Source: Callorhinus ursinus (taxonomy: Eukaryota > Chordata > Mammalia > Carnivora > Otariidae). Taken from it: DNA of 64,000 nt. Position numbers and translations under genes: made by a program. How positions within the stretch are numbered: position 1 is the first letter of the stretch; each line of letters starts with the position of its first letter. The notes beneath the pieces were generated by a model. That model ran no database searches, had not been told where the DNA came from, and was given only the letters and a program-made list of their open reading frames with translations. The stretch spans positions 399,924 to 463,923 of the forward strand of contig NW_020312894.1 of NCBI RefSeq assembly GCF_003265705.1. Direction: 5' to 3'. Below, piece after piece: positions 1 to 12,039 of the stretch.

Positions 1-300
1 TCCTGGGAAGGAGGGGTTGCTATAGACTGGATGTTTGTGTCCCCCAAATTCGCATGTGGAAGCCCTAACCCCCAGGTGATGGTACTGGGAGGTGATTGGG
101 GCATGAGGGTGGAGCCCCATGGATGGGGTGAGTGCCCTTATAAAGAGGCCCCGGAGGGCGCCCTCAGCCCTCCACCGGTGAGGATGCAGCGAGCAGGCAA
201 GCCAGGAGGTGGCCGCACCAGAAGCTGACCATGCTGACGCCCTGACCCCAGAACGCCAGTCTCCAGACTGAGAAATGACTGTTGCTTAAGCCCCCAGACT
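1..300 (+). mobile_element. MLT1-like (ERVL-MaLR) solo LTR fragment
   Basis: The sequence follows the familiar MaLR LTR pattern: an opening like TGGATGTTTGTGTCCCCC, a middle with GGAGGTGATTGGGGCATGAG and CCCTTATAAAGAGGC, and an end resembling CTCCAGACTGAGAAATGACT followed by TTGCTTAAGCC. It is heavily diverged and has no internal retroviral coding region beside it. The subfamily name is from memory of the consensus, so MLT1 versus a sister family is unsettled. Confidence 0.6.
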
Positions 301-2367
301 ACGGCGCTATGTCCGGAGCCCAAGGGGACGAAGACGGGTCTTCGATAATACTTGCTCCAGAAAAGCAGTCACACTTTCCAGAAAGCACTAGAACTGTCTC
401 TGTGCCGCTCGAGACCCTCATGTCGAGATCTTGCTGTTCAGACTCAGTGGACAGAGCACTGAGCTGCAACTCTGGCCACCAGAGGTCTGTCTGCTCGTTT
501 CCAAGGAGGCTCATCGAGCACCATCTCCCCAGGACTCACGGCGGAGGTTTTCTCGATTTTCTGATGTGCCCACAGCTAGCTGAGGTGACCCTGCCCAGAC
601 ACCCTGCCCACTGGAGCCCTGCACACCCACATGGCAGCTGGTGTGACGGCCAGCCTCACAGGCACACCGTGGGCCGAGATGCCACTCTGCCAGGCAGTCC
701 CCCGCTGAGACCCCTCCCCTCTTGGGTGAGCAGGAGCAGGGAAGTCAGAGGAGGACCAGTGAGCCACTCTGGGAAATGAAGGAGGAAGGAGCCTATCTGC
801 CCACTCCCTGCTTCCACAGGGACCCCTATCTCCACCTGCTCTACCTGGTGACTGGGAGGAAGGCACCCACATGGGGGTGACAAGGAGGGGACTCATCCCA
901 TAGCCCAGCCGGCACAGCACTGGGCTGGAACCTTTGCACGAGGCCACGGTGTCCACCCTTCCTGCCCAGCAAGCCCTGGTGCGTGGGCACCATCCCCCAG
1001 ACCACCCCCTTCCAGGTGGCACGAACACCAGGGGAGCAAGGCTCTGGGGGACACACTTGGAAAGCCTGCTCTCACAGGGTTCCCGCTCCGGGAAGGCTGG
1101 CCACCCCTTCCTCTCACCGAGTGGGTAAGGACGTGTCCAGGAGGCACCTGCACCTGCTCCGCCACGGTTAAGTGCTGGGACTCGGACACGATCCTGGGCC
1201 CCGAGGGCCTGAAGAGTGCAGGCTCTCGGCCAGCCGGCACCGCTCGGTCCTCACTGCTGCTCCTCATGCGGGTCCTCAGGGGAGGCCTGGGAGGCAGCTG
1301 GGGACCCTCCCCCACGCTGTCCCCAGACAGGAGGAAGTCTGCACCCAACACTTTCTAGAGGCTCTCTGCTAAAGCACAAGTAGTGGGAAGGCGAAAGAAG
1401 GAAGTGAATTGAGGAAGGCCCCGCCTGCAGGATGGGGCTGGGTGGGCAGAGGGAGAACAGGCACAGCACTGCCCCTTCTGAGAAAAGATTCTGGCTGGAG
1501 CCCCCGGGTCTGGAGGTCTGTGTGATGGGGACTTTGCTGGAGCCACGGGGCTTGCTGGCTGCTGGACCAGGCCCCTCCTGCTGGAAGAAGTGACGGGGAT
1601 GACTAGGGGTGACTCGGTGTCTCCTGGTTGGGTTCGCTGGAGTGGGTCTGGCCAGGCGCAGGGGTGGCAGTGCATCCTCTGTGTCCCTGGGGCTGGCTGC
1701 ACCCTCCAAGAGAAGATCCCAGCTGCTGGGCGGCCTCCCCAAATGGCCACGTGGGGCTCGGGCCACTTCCCCTGCTCCTGCCCTCTCAGACACAACAGCC
1801 TGGGAGCTGCACCCCTCCTGGCGGTTTCGGGAAACCCACCCGATAGCCCCATCACTGGCCCTTTCCCCAGTTCTACTCATAACCCAAGGGAGGAGCCATC
1901 TGTGTCCGTCGGGGCCCTGTCCCCTCCTCCAAGACCTCCTCCCACCTGAGCCAAAGGTGTGTCTCCAGAGGCTCCTCTCCAATCTGATCCATCACCCTAC
2001 AGGCGATCACCTAAGGAAATCGCTCTTCAAACTCATACCTGAGGAAGAAACTCAAACTCACAAGCTACTGTGTTGCTCCTGGGAAACCAGCAAAGCCCAG
2101 AATTTATGAAGCAGCTTCTGCTGGTGATGCTGGGGAAGCTGGCACACACTATATGAACCACGGTGGCCCCTGATTTGTCACCACTGGTTTGGAACACAAC
2201 CCGGTAATGTCCTCCAAGAGGCATGGAGAGAGGGGTTTGCTCTTTGAGGACAGAATCCCATAGAAAAAAAAGCCATACGCCTAGCTGATGGATTCGTGCC
2301 TGAAATAATGGGACTTTGAGGGACGCACACTTCCAGCATTGTCACTTTTTGGAGGATGAAGATTTTC
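301..2367. other. Intergenic, no gene recognised
   Basis: GC-rich non-coding DNA. Open frames here are short, occur on both strands and lack splice context or recognisable protein similarity. I see no RNA gene and no clear repeat. Confidence 0.5.
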
Positions 2368-2630
2368 TTTTTTTTTTTTTTAAGACTTTATTTATTTGAG
2401 AGAGAGAGAGAGAGAACAAGTACACAAGGGGGAGAGGGGCAGAGGGAGAGGGAGAAGCCGACTCCTGGGTGGGCTGAGGGTGGAGCCAGCCTGCAGGGCT
2501 GGGGGCTCAGGGCTCAGGGGCTCCGGGGCTGGGGGTGCGGCTCAGAGGCTCAGGGCTCTATCCCAGGACCCTGAGACCATGACCTGAGACAAATCAGACA
2601 ATTAACCAACTGAGCCACCCAGGCACCCGG
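2368..2630 (-). mobile_element. CAN SINE (SINEC, tRNA-Lys derived), minus orientation
   Basis: Reverse-oriented copy: the T-run and AAGACTTTATTTATTTGAG tail come first, then the GA-rich linker, and the tRNA-derived head ends as GAGCCACCCAGGCACCC. GAAGATTTTC flanks both sides (2358-2367 and 2637-2646), a probable target-site duplication. The middle (about 2478-2570) is swollen by short GGGGCTC/CAGGGCTC repeats that the usual element lacks. Confidence 0.9.
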
Positions 2631-5435
2631 TATGAAGAAGATTTTCCACAACTAGTCCTTCGAGGGGCTCACCCCTCCCTGCACATCCTGCCCCCCTCCC
2701 CCCGATCAGATGGATGCCCACGCCTCACCAACACCCACTCTTCCAAAGCAAGGGTGGCCTGGGGTGCCACCCAATGAGGAGAGGAGCAGAAGCCTGTGGC
2801 CTCCCTGCTTCAGTTCCCTCTTCTGTTCAGCAGAAGCTAACAGGGCTCAGGGGTAGTTTCCACTTGCAGGAAGGAAGGGAGGGAGGGAGGGAGAAGCGGC
2901 TCCAAGGGAAAGCCCAGTCAGTGCTGCCCCTGGGAGGCAGAAGACACCACTGCTCTTTGCTCCTGTGACCTGGGCCGAGAGAGGGGTGGAGGGGGCATAA
3001 CTCCCAGGCCCCTGACGGCTGGGGGCAGCCTGGGAAGGAGGTCTGCTGGCCAGAGCCCTCCCTGGCTGCACACCCACCTGCACTCCTGGGTCCTGTAGCA
3101 CTTGGGGACACCCCTTCCTCCCCCCACTTTCTGCGGTCACACTTACGCAGGTCTGGGAGGGTGGGGTGGTCCCAGACCCAGACTTCATTTCCCTACCGGA
3201 GGATTTTTACAACCCCCCCCCCCATACACACGCACTCACACCCAGGCCTCCAGGGGACCCTGCTGAGCCCAGGCCCGGCTCAGACCCGGGGCTCCAAACC
3301 CAAGCCTGGGGGTGGGGAGAGCACAGGAGTGGCAGGTGGGGGGTTCAAAGGTGGACCCTCCCGTTTCACACCCCCCACCCTCCTCGTTAACTCTGCTTCC
3401 CTAGCAGACAGCTGTCGGCTCTTCACCAAAGCTTGTTTGCTCCTTAGCGGTTAAGTGCCGTGGGCCGGGTTCCCAGGGATCCCTGGGGTCTCAGAGCAGC
3501 ACGATCCACTCTGGCTTCCCAGCTCCCAGAGTTCCAATATGTGCTGGGCGGCTCTGACAGGTCAGCCGCTGCCTCTGACCCAGTTCGGCAGGGCCCCGCT
3601 CCTCTGGGGGTGGCAGTGGGGGAGGAGGTGACCGTGGGGGTGGGGGAGGGGGTCCCTGGCCTGGGCCCGCTCCATCCACCGTACTCCAGGCAGGTCACTG
3701 TGAGGGGTCCAGCACCAAGAAGAGGGGTCTGGACCAGCGAGGGGGAGCTGGGGAGGTGCCAGGGTGCGTGCAGCACAGCCCCGGCCGAGGTGGGGGTGAG
3801 ATGCTGCAGGGAAGGTGACCCAACCCTCCCCTTCCGTGGCTCCTCTGTCGAGGGTCAAGGCTGCTCACTGAGTGCAGACCCTTGGGGGTGGGCTGGGCAT
3901 GGGCAGCCACCATGCCCTCCTCCCCGTCTGTAGTCAGGGACCCTCTGGGCCATGGTCAGTGGTCCTTGGGGCCTAGTCAGTGACACAGACATCATTGCAG
4001 TCCTGAGCTGTCAGCGACTCAGGGCAGACGTGCCTGCCTGAGCGACCGCCTTGCCCGCACCCCGCTTGGTTCAGGCCTCCCAGACCTCAGCGACTCCGCA
4101 GAGGGCACCGCTTTCCTGTGCCACCTGGGCTCCTGCTTCCCAGCTCTGTGCCCTGCCCTGGCACTCCGGAAGCTTCCGGGGCGGTGTGGCTCTCTGGGCC
4201 TGTCTTCACTTCTCTGTGGGCATGCTGCTCAGCGGCCAACCGAGAACAGCCTCCTCCCTGCCCCCCTCTGCACCCTGCTCCCGGTCCCCTCACCTTTTGA
4301 CAGGTGACGGATTATCAAGGAAATGGGAGGAAGGAATGACAGGAGTTAGGGAGAGAAGGGGAGGGAAGGGAGAGGGGAAGGAGGAAAAGAAGGGAGAGGG
4401 AGACAGAGCAGGGAGGGAAGAGGGGGCTGTGGGCCGCGGCCTCGTGGGGCAGCCACGGGCAGGTTCGTCCCTCCCACAGGCAGGGACGGGCCCCAGTTCC
4501 CGTCATCCCGGGCCGGTGCTGGGGGGGGCTGGAGAGGAGAGCAGAGGGAGGGAGGGGGCAGAGAACCCGGTGCTGGAGGAAGGTGGCAGAAGGCAGGTGG
4601 TCATTAGGCTGCTGGCCAGGTCCAGGTGGCAATGGCGCTGCTCCCCGGGCCCACATGGGGGCAGCCAGGGCCTCTTGCTTGCCCTTCCAGCCAGACCTGG
4701 CCCAGTCCTGAGTGCATCCAAGGGCCATCAGCCCAGTCTGGTGGGAGAGCTGAGTGCGGACATGACCACATCCTGGGTTCCTGGAGCGCCTGCGGCCCCT
4801 GCCCGTGTGTTAGTGGGGACAGTCTGGAAAGCAAGCCCGTGCTCCCAGCACTCGAGGCCAGAATGTGTAGGGCCGGGACACAAGAGGCGGGGTGCTGCCG
4901 CACTGGGGTGGTCCCGCCCATCACCTGGCTGCCCTGTCCCTTGGTGGTCACACCATTTCCCAGCCCACGGCTATCAGGCATCTGAGGTAGGGCTGACTCG
5001 GTCAGGGAAGAACAGAGATTGTAAGGCTTCCTGCGACCCTAGCTCTGCTCTTTGACTATCCACGTGGCCGTGGGACAGACCCTTAAACTCAGGTGGCTCA
5101 GCTGGGAAGGGCAGACGCTGCCTCTCTGAGGTCAAGGGCAGGGCTTTGGCCAAGCAAGGTGGCAGGGAGCTTTGTTTGACCTAAAGTTTCTGGGGGTTTT
5201 TGTTGTTGTTGTTTTATTAATGTGTTGCCACATTTTAAAACTAGCAGTTTGGCCCCAGCAAAGGTCCAGGAACACCCCCTCCTTCCCAGGCACTGAAGGA
5301 AGTTCAGAGTCAGGTCGGGAGGTGGAGCCTGGCCAGAAGGCAGCTGAGACGCCACCAGGGTGGGTCTGTGGTCCGCGGGAGTAGAGGACACAGATGCTCC
5401 TGCTAGGACACATCCTCCGGGGCCCTGAGAACATG
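2631..5435. other. Intergenic, no gene recognised; G-runs and purine tract
   Basis: Non-coding, GC-rich. It contains clustered G-runs at about 3604-3656 and a purine-only-like GGGA/GAAGG tract at about 4318-4425. The longest frame (4051-5055, +) is low-complexity and lacks any recognisable domain, so I do not call a gene. Confidence 0.5.
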
Positions 5436-5930
5436 CTGTTCTATAGCATTACCCATAAAATACGATGGCATGTTACCCACGATAGCGAGACTGTGGGATC
5501 GACCCAGACGTCCCACAGCTGATGAAGGTCAATCTGCACAATGGAGTGTGGCCCAGCCACCGAAGGAACAAAGTGTGTTGTACATGCCGCAGTGTGCGTG
5601 AGCCTCGGGAAGCAGCATCTGGAGTGAAAGGGGCCAGGCACAAAGACCACATCCTGTCTGATTCCGTTTACCGGTGATGTGCGCAACAGGCAAATCCAGC
5701 TAGAAAGTAGATTAGCGGTTGCCAGGGCAGGGGCCAGGGGCAGAGGGGAAAAGGGAACGGCAGCTAATGGCGGACGGGGTTTCTTACCAGGACTGGGACA
5801 ATGTTCTGGAATTAGAGAATTGTGACAGCCGCACAACCTTGTGGATACACTAAAACCCACTAAAATGCATACTTTAGAATGGTAAATTTTATGTTCTGTG
5901 TATTATATTTCAACTAAAACAAATCAAGAT
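5436..5930 (+). mobile_element. L1M-type LINE 3' end fragment
   Basis: Matches, with heavy divergence, the 3' part of old mammalian L1s: a stretch like CATTACCCATAAAAT, then CAGACGTCCCACAGCTGATGAA, GGTTGCCAGGGCAGGGGCCA, and an end reading AAAATGCATACTTTAGAATGG followed by TAAATTTTATGTTCTGTGTA. No coding capacity remains. Confidence 0.75.
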
Positions 5931-8690
5931 GGCATAGGAAAGGTAGGGCTGTGTAAGCAAAGCGCTGGGAACTCAGGAGGTGTAGGTGCTGCCGACCAGA
6001 AATGCAGCTGGATCAGCAGGGAGGAAGTGCCACCTGCCGGAGCCACGGAGCCACACCAGCCAAGCCCTCTGGAGCTTTGTGTGTTTTCTTCAAAGACAGC
6101 CAAGAGAGCCACTGTGCCCCAGCTCGGGGCTTGGGCTGTAATTCTCGGCCCGCTCCTCCCCTCCAGATCTGGAGAACCAGAGAGTGAGCCAGCACCACTC
6201 CCGCGCCTCTCCTGCTCACCTCCCAGCCCCCGTGACCACACTGTCCTGAGGTAGGTCCTCACCTCTCCTGAAGGACAGGTGGCTCTCCTCCTTCCTTCTC
6301 ATTAAGGCTGAACCGGAAGACCTCGGCGCTGCTGTCCGAGCCTCTTTGAACGGTGTCTGGATGGCCACGGGTGTCTCCTGGGTGCGGAGGGACCCCACTG
6401 GCTCCAGGCCCTCCCCTCCTCCGCCCCTTCACTCCCAGGCCTCAGACCTGCCCCCCCGCCACACCCAGAAGGGATCCTTGCTTCAAAGGCCTCTGATGTG
6501 GGGATGGGAGGGGAGCCCCTGCCAGGTAAGGGGAGGTGGAGACGGGCCTTCCTGACGACCAGGATCAGAGACTGTGCTGGGCATCGTGCTCCATGTTGAG
6601 CTGGGTCCCAGAACACAGAGAGCCTCGGGTGGGGGCCCCTCCCAGAGCCTGGATGGAGGGAAGTCCCCATGTCTGCACCACAGGCTCTGGGGACATCCCC
6701 CCTCCCCACCCACGGCTCAGACAGAGCTGCCTCTCACTTTGTGTGCAGCCCAGCATCCACTTCTCCTCATTCACGGCCTTAGCAGGATGCTGCCCCCCAG
6801 CCCTTGGTCAGCCACCTCCTGTCTGGCAGGAGGTGTCAAGTTTCTGCCAAGGGGGGGATCCTGGGCACTGGGGTCCCTGGTGGCTGGTAGAGAACGTGCT
6901 GCCCACAGCCTGGTAGCTTGGCCAAGGTCGTTGGGGTCACTCAGGAGGCCAGGTGTCCTTGGCAGCCCACAGCCACAGAGGGGGCACCATGTGGTCCCAG
7001 CCCTGAGACCGCAACCATGGTCCTGGCAACAGGGGGAGGCCTGAGGCTGAGGGGTCTCTCTCGGCGCTGACCCCTGGTCCTTCCTCTTGGGGAGCCCTCT
7101 CCAAGGACTCCAAAGGCTCGAGGACATCTCCAGCCCCACTGACGTGCCACGTGAGTGCGTGCGGCCCTGAGTCTGAGGGTGGGGCAAGAAGGGCGCAGGC
7201 ACGGGGCTGGCCTGTGGTCAGAGGGCAGGGAGCATTCAGGGCTTTCCTTCTCAGTGGGCCCCGTGCAGACCAGACGCGCCCCTAGGCAGCGGTGGGGAAG
7301 CTGCTGGTCTGGGTGGGCTTGAGTCCAAACGCTGTCCTAGAAAAGCTCAAGAGAAAGAGATGGAAACCCCGTTAGCCCTCCCCTGGGCTGAGCCCCTGGA
7401 AGCAAATCAGCGGATCCCGACGCAGCCCCTCTGGCTACGTGGACAGTGTCCCTCACTGCCCACCTGAGAGCCTGGTGGGTCAGTGCCCCGGTGCTGTTTC
7501 TGCCCCTTCCCCCACGCCAGCAAGGGGGGAGACACATCTGCCTCCTCTGGGGCTGAACTCTGGGCCCACGAGGGCAGGGCCTGCTCTGGGTGCACCCCAG
7601 CCCAGATTTGGTCCCGACCCTGCCATGTCCGTCACTGTCTGGGTTGGAGCGGCCCTACAGCGTGAGGAAGCCAGGTCCTGTCTCCACTCTGGCTTGGCTG
7701 TCCTGACACCCCTTCCCCACACGCCCTCAGGAGGTCGAAGGCCAGGGGGCGGCTCCAGCTTACCCCAGCGACCAAGGTCAGGTGCTTCCTCTCAGCGGGT
7801 AGGAGATGTCCTGCTCTCGGGTCCCTTCACTGAGGGGGGAGCCTGGAAGTCAGACCCGACACTGTGCTCTGCCACCCAGGCCAGCCCCCCGTGCCTCACC
7901 AGCCCTCACGCTCACGTCTGAACCCAGAGGAAAAGCTCACATCTGCTCGGCGTCAACAAAGTGTTTCTTTTGACTTCCTTCTGGACGGAGAACAATGTCT
8001 GACCCAGAAAACTGTCACAGAGCTTGTCCCGCGCACAGTTGCAGTGGGAGCCGCTGGGGGCCGTGAGAAACTGCGTGTCCGAGCTCATGGGTCTCCAGCT
8101 CCCGGCTGCACAGGAGCTGCAACAGGGCTCCCGAGGGCCACCATGGCTCACACGGTCCCAGGGGTGATTCACTACGTTAGGGCACACACAGGATGCTCCT
8201 TTCTTCACCTGCTTGCACCCTGAAGAGGGTTTGGAAACAGGTGCAGCTTGGCGCCGTCCCTACTGGGCCGGGAGGGGAGAGGCCGCTGCTGAAGGAAGCC
8301 CCCAGACTCGGGGGTGGAGAGACTGAGCGGGGGCCCCACATCCTTCCCCGGATTGTTCCCCAGCCCAGGACAGACACCTCCCTCCACCCATGGAGCTGGT
8401 CGGCAAGCCACTGGCCCAGTGACAGCCACAGCAGAGTGGAAGGGTGCTGCGTTGCACAGGAGAGGCAGGTCACAGCAGCCCCCAGGCGTGGCTGCCTCTG
8501 AGAGATGCTGCACCAGACCCTGGGCTGGGGGTGTCCCAGGGATGGGGAGCAGCAGTTTCCAGCCTTGCCCTGCTTATGAGCACCTGAAGCTCATTTGATC
8601 TCATTGGTGGGATGTGCTTCCTGCTACCTACAGGTTCCCAAGGGTCCAGACAGAGAACAGGTGTCCCAAGCGTAGCATGTTCCTAGTGCC
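5931..8690. other. Intergenic, no gene recognised
   Basis: GC-rich DNA with overlapping frames on both strands and no splice-supported exon, RNA gene or clear repeat that I can identify. Confidence 0.45.
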
Positions 8691-8697
8691 CATGACC

Positions 8698-8920
8698 CTC
8701 AACAAGTTCATTCAACAGATGGTTGCTGAGTGCTTGCTGGTCCATGCTGAGGAACAGCTGGCAAACACAGGAACATCCACGCTCGTAGGAAGACAGAGAA
8801 AAGGGAGAGGGATGATCCTGTAAGTGGTCCTAAGGGCTGAGAAGGACAGGGGATGTGGCCACTGGTGGTCAGGGGAGACCTCCTGGGAAGGTGACATGGG
8901 GCAGGGCTGTGCACATGAAG
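8698..8920 (+). mobile_element. Ancient interspersed repeat, family unresolved
   Basis: The stretch beginning TTCATTCAACAGATGGTTGC and the later GGTCAGGGGAGACCTCCTGG with GGTGACATGG resemble a very old, common mammalian repeat. I recognise the phrase pattern but cannot assign the family without a library search. Confidence 0.4.
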
Positions 8921-11028
8921 GGGCACAAGGGGACTGTGGGGTCCTGGGGGCTAAGGTGAGCTGGGTTCCAGGTGAGGGTCTGGCAGGTGAGGCATGGATG
9001 GTCTCGTTCCCCTGGGATGTGGCCACCGCTGGGGGGACCCAGGGAGCTAGGAACCCAAGAGCCACAGGCCCAGTGGAGGACTAATGGGAAGCAAGGGAGG
9101 CCCTATGGGGGCCACGTCCACACATGGTGTGCCTTTGTCTGGTCTGCTGAAGTTCGCTGATGGAGGCGTGCCCCTGGTCAAGTGACATCTTTGCATTCAT
9201 GATCCCAGATTTGGAGGCACCTGTGGCCCCTCCTGGTCCAGCGCCTGGGCACAGTCACAAGGTGGAGGCTGGTGCTAGACTTGAGAACCACCTCCTGGGG
9301 GCCCTGTCCAGGGGCCCCCACACTGGGCAGAGGAACAGCCAAACTGAGAGGCCCCAAACAGCAAGTAGAACCAAGAACCCTGTACGGCAAGGTTCGGAGG
9401 CTCACCGGGGCTGCGGGCAGGAGGGAAGGGTCATGTGTGGGGGGAGGGGAGAACCAGGTCCTGAGATGCATTCCCAGTGACCTGAACCCCATGTTGTTCT
9501 GCGATGCTCAGCTACAGGAAAAAGGGAGGGAAAGGCGGAGCCCAAGCCCCAGCAGGTGAACAAGGCCCAGGGAAACCAAAGCAAGAAGACCCTAGTAGAA
9601 GGATATCTGAGTGTCCACGGAATGCAGCCCGGGCACCAGACCCGGGGAGAAGGCTCCATTCTGCAGGGCCTCTCAAAAGCTGCCCATCCCCACCCAGCTC
9701 AGGGGGAGAAGGAGCCATCAGGGGCTGGCCTGCCTGCCCTCGTTCCCATGAGGCCAACCAGATGTGGGCTGCTGATGGGCTACGGCAATGGGCATCACCT
9801 GGGCCTCCTCAGCCCAGTGGCTGCCATGTGTCCACAGGTCCCAGTCCTCAAGACCAAGACAAACAGGAGTAAACTCGGAATCCGAGAGAGGCATCCAATA
9901 GCCCTGATGCAGAGCAAGGGCTCCAAGGAATCTCTCTCGGATTTTCAAGTGGGAGCACCGTGCCCAGAGCCACAGCCTCTAAATGAGAAGCATACCAGAC
10001 TGAGACACACACCAGCCTTGTTCCTGCCTCACCTCTCCTATAGCACCTGCTCTGCCCACCCACCCACACCGCAAGCAAGAGCCAGCTGATTCCAGGACCC
10101 CGAGGGCTTCTGCTCCACTGGTCAGCCAGGCTGGCCCAACAGGTACTGTCCCCTCCATCAAGGTTGGTGGGCTCCAAGGTCTGGGAAGAGTGATCCTAGG
10201 TCTAGGGTGATGACCACATGGCATAGTATGGAGATGCCATGTCTGGGTCAGCCTTGGCAGGGCCTGGACACAGGGACGGGGGGCAGAACCAGCCTGCTTC
10301 CCCTCTACCTGCTATGCACCCCAGCATACAAGCCCACTCAGGGGCGGAGCATCCAGAAGGTGGTTTGTCTGGAGTCCACGAAGGGAGAGTGGCTGCTCTC
10401 ACCAGGAAGATGTGGCCATCACTGGGTATGGTCAGCTGTTCTGAGCAGTTTGAGAAGGTAACAGAGCAAGGCCAGAACCTGATGCCCGCCTAGGAGGTCA
10501 CTGGAGCCTGGACCCAGCATGAGTGGGGCAGGCAGGGGGTGGCCTGTGGGGAGACACGGCCCATGGTTGAGAGGCTATAGGGAGAAGAGCAGGGAAGGGA
10601 GAGTGGGGAAGAGCAGGGAAGGGAGAGTGGGCAGGGGCACGTAATGCTCAGAGGACAGGTTGGCATAGATTTAGGACTGACCTGAGGGAACCTTCATTCT
10701 TTGAGCTAACAAGAGGCTGCTATCTCCTGGGCTGGGGGGGCAGCCACTGTCGGAACGCCCCAGGGAATTCCAAGGGGCTGTAAGTCTAGGAGCCCGGACA
10801 CCACCCAGTGCTGCCTGCATGTCTGGTCCTGGGTAGATACAGTTCTGACAAATGGCCATTGGGCTTTCCACATCTGTGCCTGCGGTCTCACTCAGGCCCT
10901 GCCAGGAGGTGTCTCCTGTGCTCTTTACCAGATGACCCAGTTCCCTGGACAGTGTTGCCTGACCTCTCAGAGTCCCTGAAGCCTGACCCCCAACCCAAAA
11001 GCCCAGGGCAGGCAAACCCCTTGTGCAG
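8921..11028. other. Intergenic, no gene recognised; short tandem duplication
   Basis: Non-coding. At about 10582-10630 a roughly 24-bp unit (GAAGAGCAGGGAAGGGAGAG plus TGGG) occurs twice in tandem. Nothing else is supported. Confidence 0.45.
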
Positions 11029-11365
11029 CCTGGGGCTAGGGGTGCAGCTTGAGGCTGGGGGATGGGGCAAGGGCTGGGGCTGGAGGTGCAGCCTGGGGCT
11101 GAGGGTACAGCCTGGGGCTGAGGGTGCAGCCTGGGGCTAGGTGTGCAACCTGGAGCTGGAGGTGCAGCCTAGGGCTGGGGGAGCAGCCTGGGGCTGGGGG
11201 TCCAGCCTGGGGCTGGGGGTGCTGCCTGGGGCTGGGGGTGCAGCCTGGGGCTGGGGATGCAGCNNNNNNNNNNGGGTGCTGCCTGGGGCTGGGGGTGCAG
11301 CCTGGGGCTGGGGATGCAGCCTGGGGCTGGGGGTGCAGCCTGGGGCTGGGGGTGCAGCCCAGGGC
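11029..11365 (+). repeat. 18-bp G-rich minisatellite containing a 10-N assembly gap
   Basis: About eighteen head-to-tail copies of an 18-bp unit close to GGGTGCAGCCTGGGGCTG, with point variants (GGGTGCTGCC, GGGATGCAGC, GGAGCAGCC). The purest copies lie at 11210-11350. Positions 11264-11273 are N. The array is open in several frames only because 18 is divisible by three, which produces artificial repeat peptides on both strands. Confidence 0.95.
11264..11273. other. Assembly gap (10 N)
   Basis: Ten consecutive N inside the minisatellite. The round number suggests a placeholder, so the true array length is unknown and downstream coordinates may be offset from the real chromosome. Confidence 0.95.
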
Positions 11366-12039
11366 TCTGGGATGGGGCAAGGGCTGCGGCAAAAGCTCCA
11401 AAGGGTTGTTCTTCTCCAGAGCCATTTCCTGGCTCCTCAAGGTCCAGGGTCAAGTCCATCCCTCCCAGGGCCGCATCCAGGGCCTGGCCATACCTGGCAG
11501 AGGGCCCACAGGTGTTTGTTCAGTATGAATGGTGAGTGAATGAAGTGTTTTCATATCACACACTGTGCACTTGCAAGAAGAGCTGATCTGCTCCAGGCGG
11601 AGAACAGACTTCCCAGGGACATGTGTGCAAACAGCAGGTGCTGCCCCTCCAACCTCCCCACAACTCCATGTCTGCTGGCCCTCACCCCAGAGGGCAGCGC
11701 TGGGAAGCTGAGGGGTTGGGAGCTAGGCCCCAAGGACACTCCTGTCCCTGAGCCACCAGCTGGAGCTCCCAGGGGCAGGGCGCCTGGGTTTCTTCACACC
11801 CACCCCCTCCAGGCCCCTCCCAGCACAGCTTCTGAGGCCTGAGGTTCCATCCAGGGCGATTGAGGTGGGGGTACCCTAAAGCTTCCAGCATTTCCCTTTC
11901 CTTCTCATTCTTTCAAGAAACACTAAAAACCAAACCAAACACCATGAGAAGGACCAGAGCAGCAGGACCTCATGCTGCTTGTGGACAGTGAGTCCTAAGA
12001 GTGTCACCTGGTCTCCTCGGGGCCCTAGGACTGCGGGCC

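Noticed and set aside
4051..5055. 334-codon plus-strand ORF
   Set aside because: Purine-tract low complexity, no domain, no splice or promoter context, similar frames on the other strand.
11036..11539. Repeat-peptide ORFs on both strands across the N gap; also considered as a CRISPR-like array
   Set aside because: An 18-bp contiguous tandem repeat without spacers in a mammalian genome is a minisatellite; the open frames follow from an 18-bp period.
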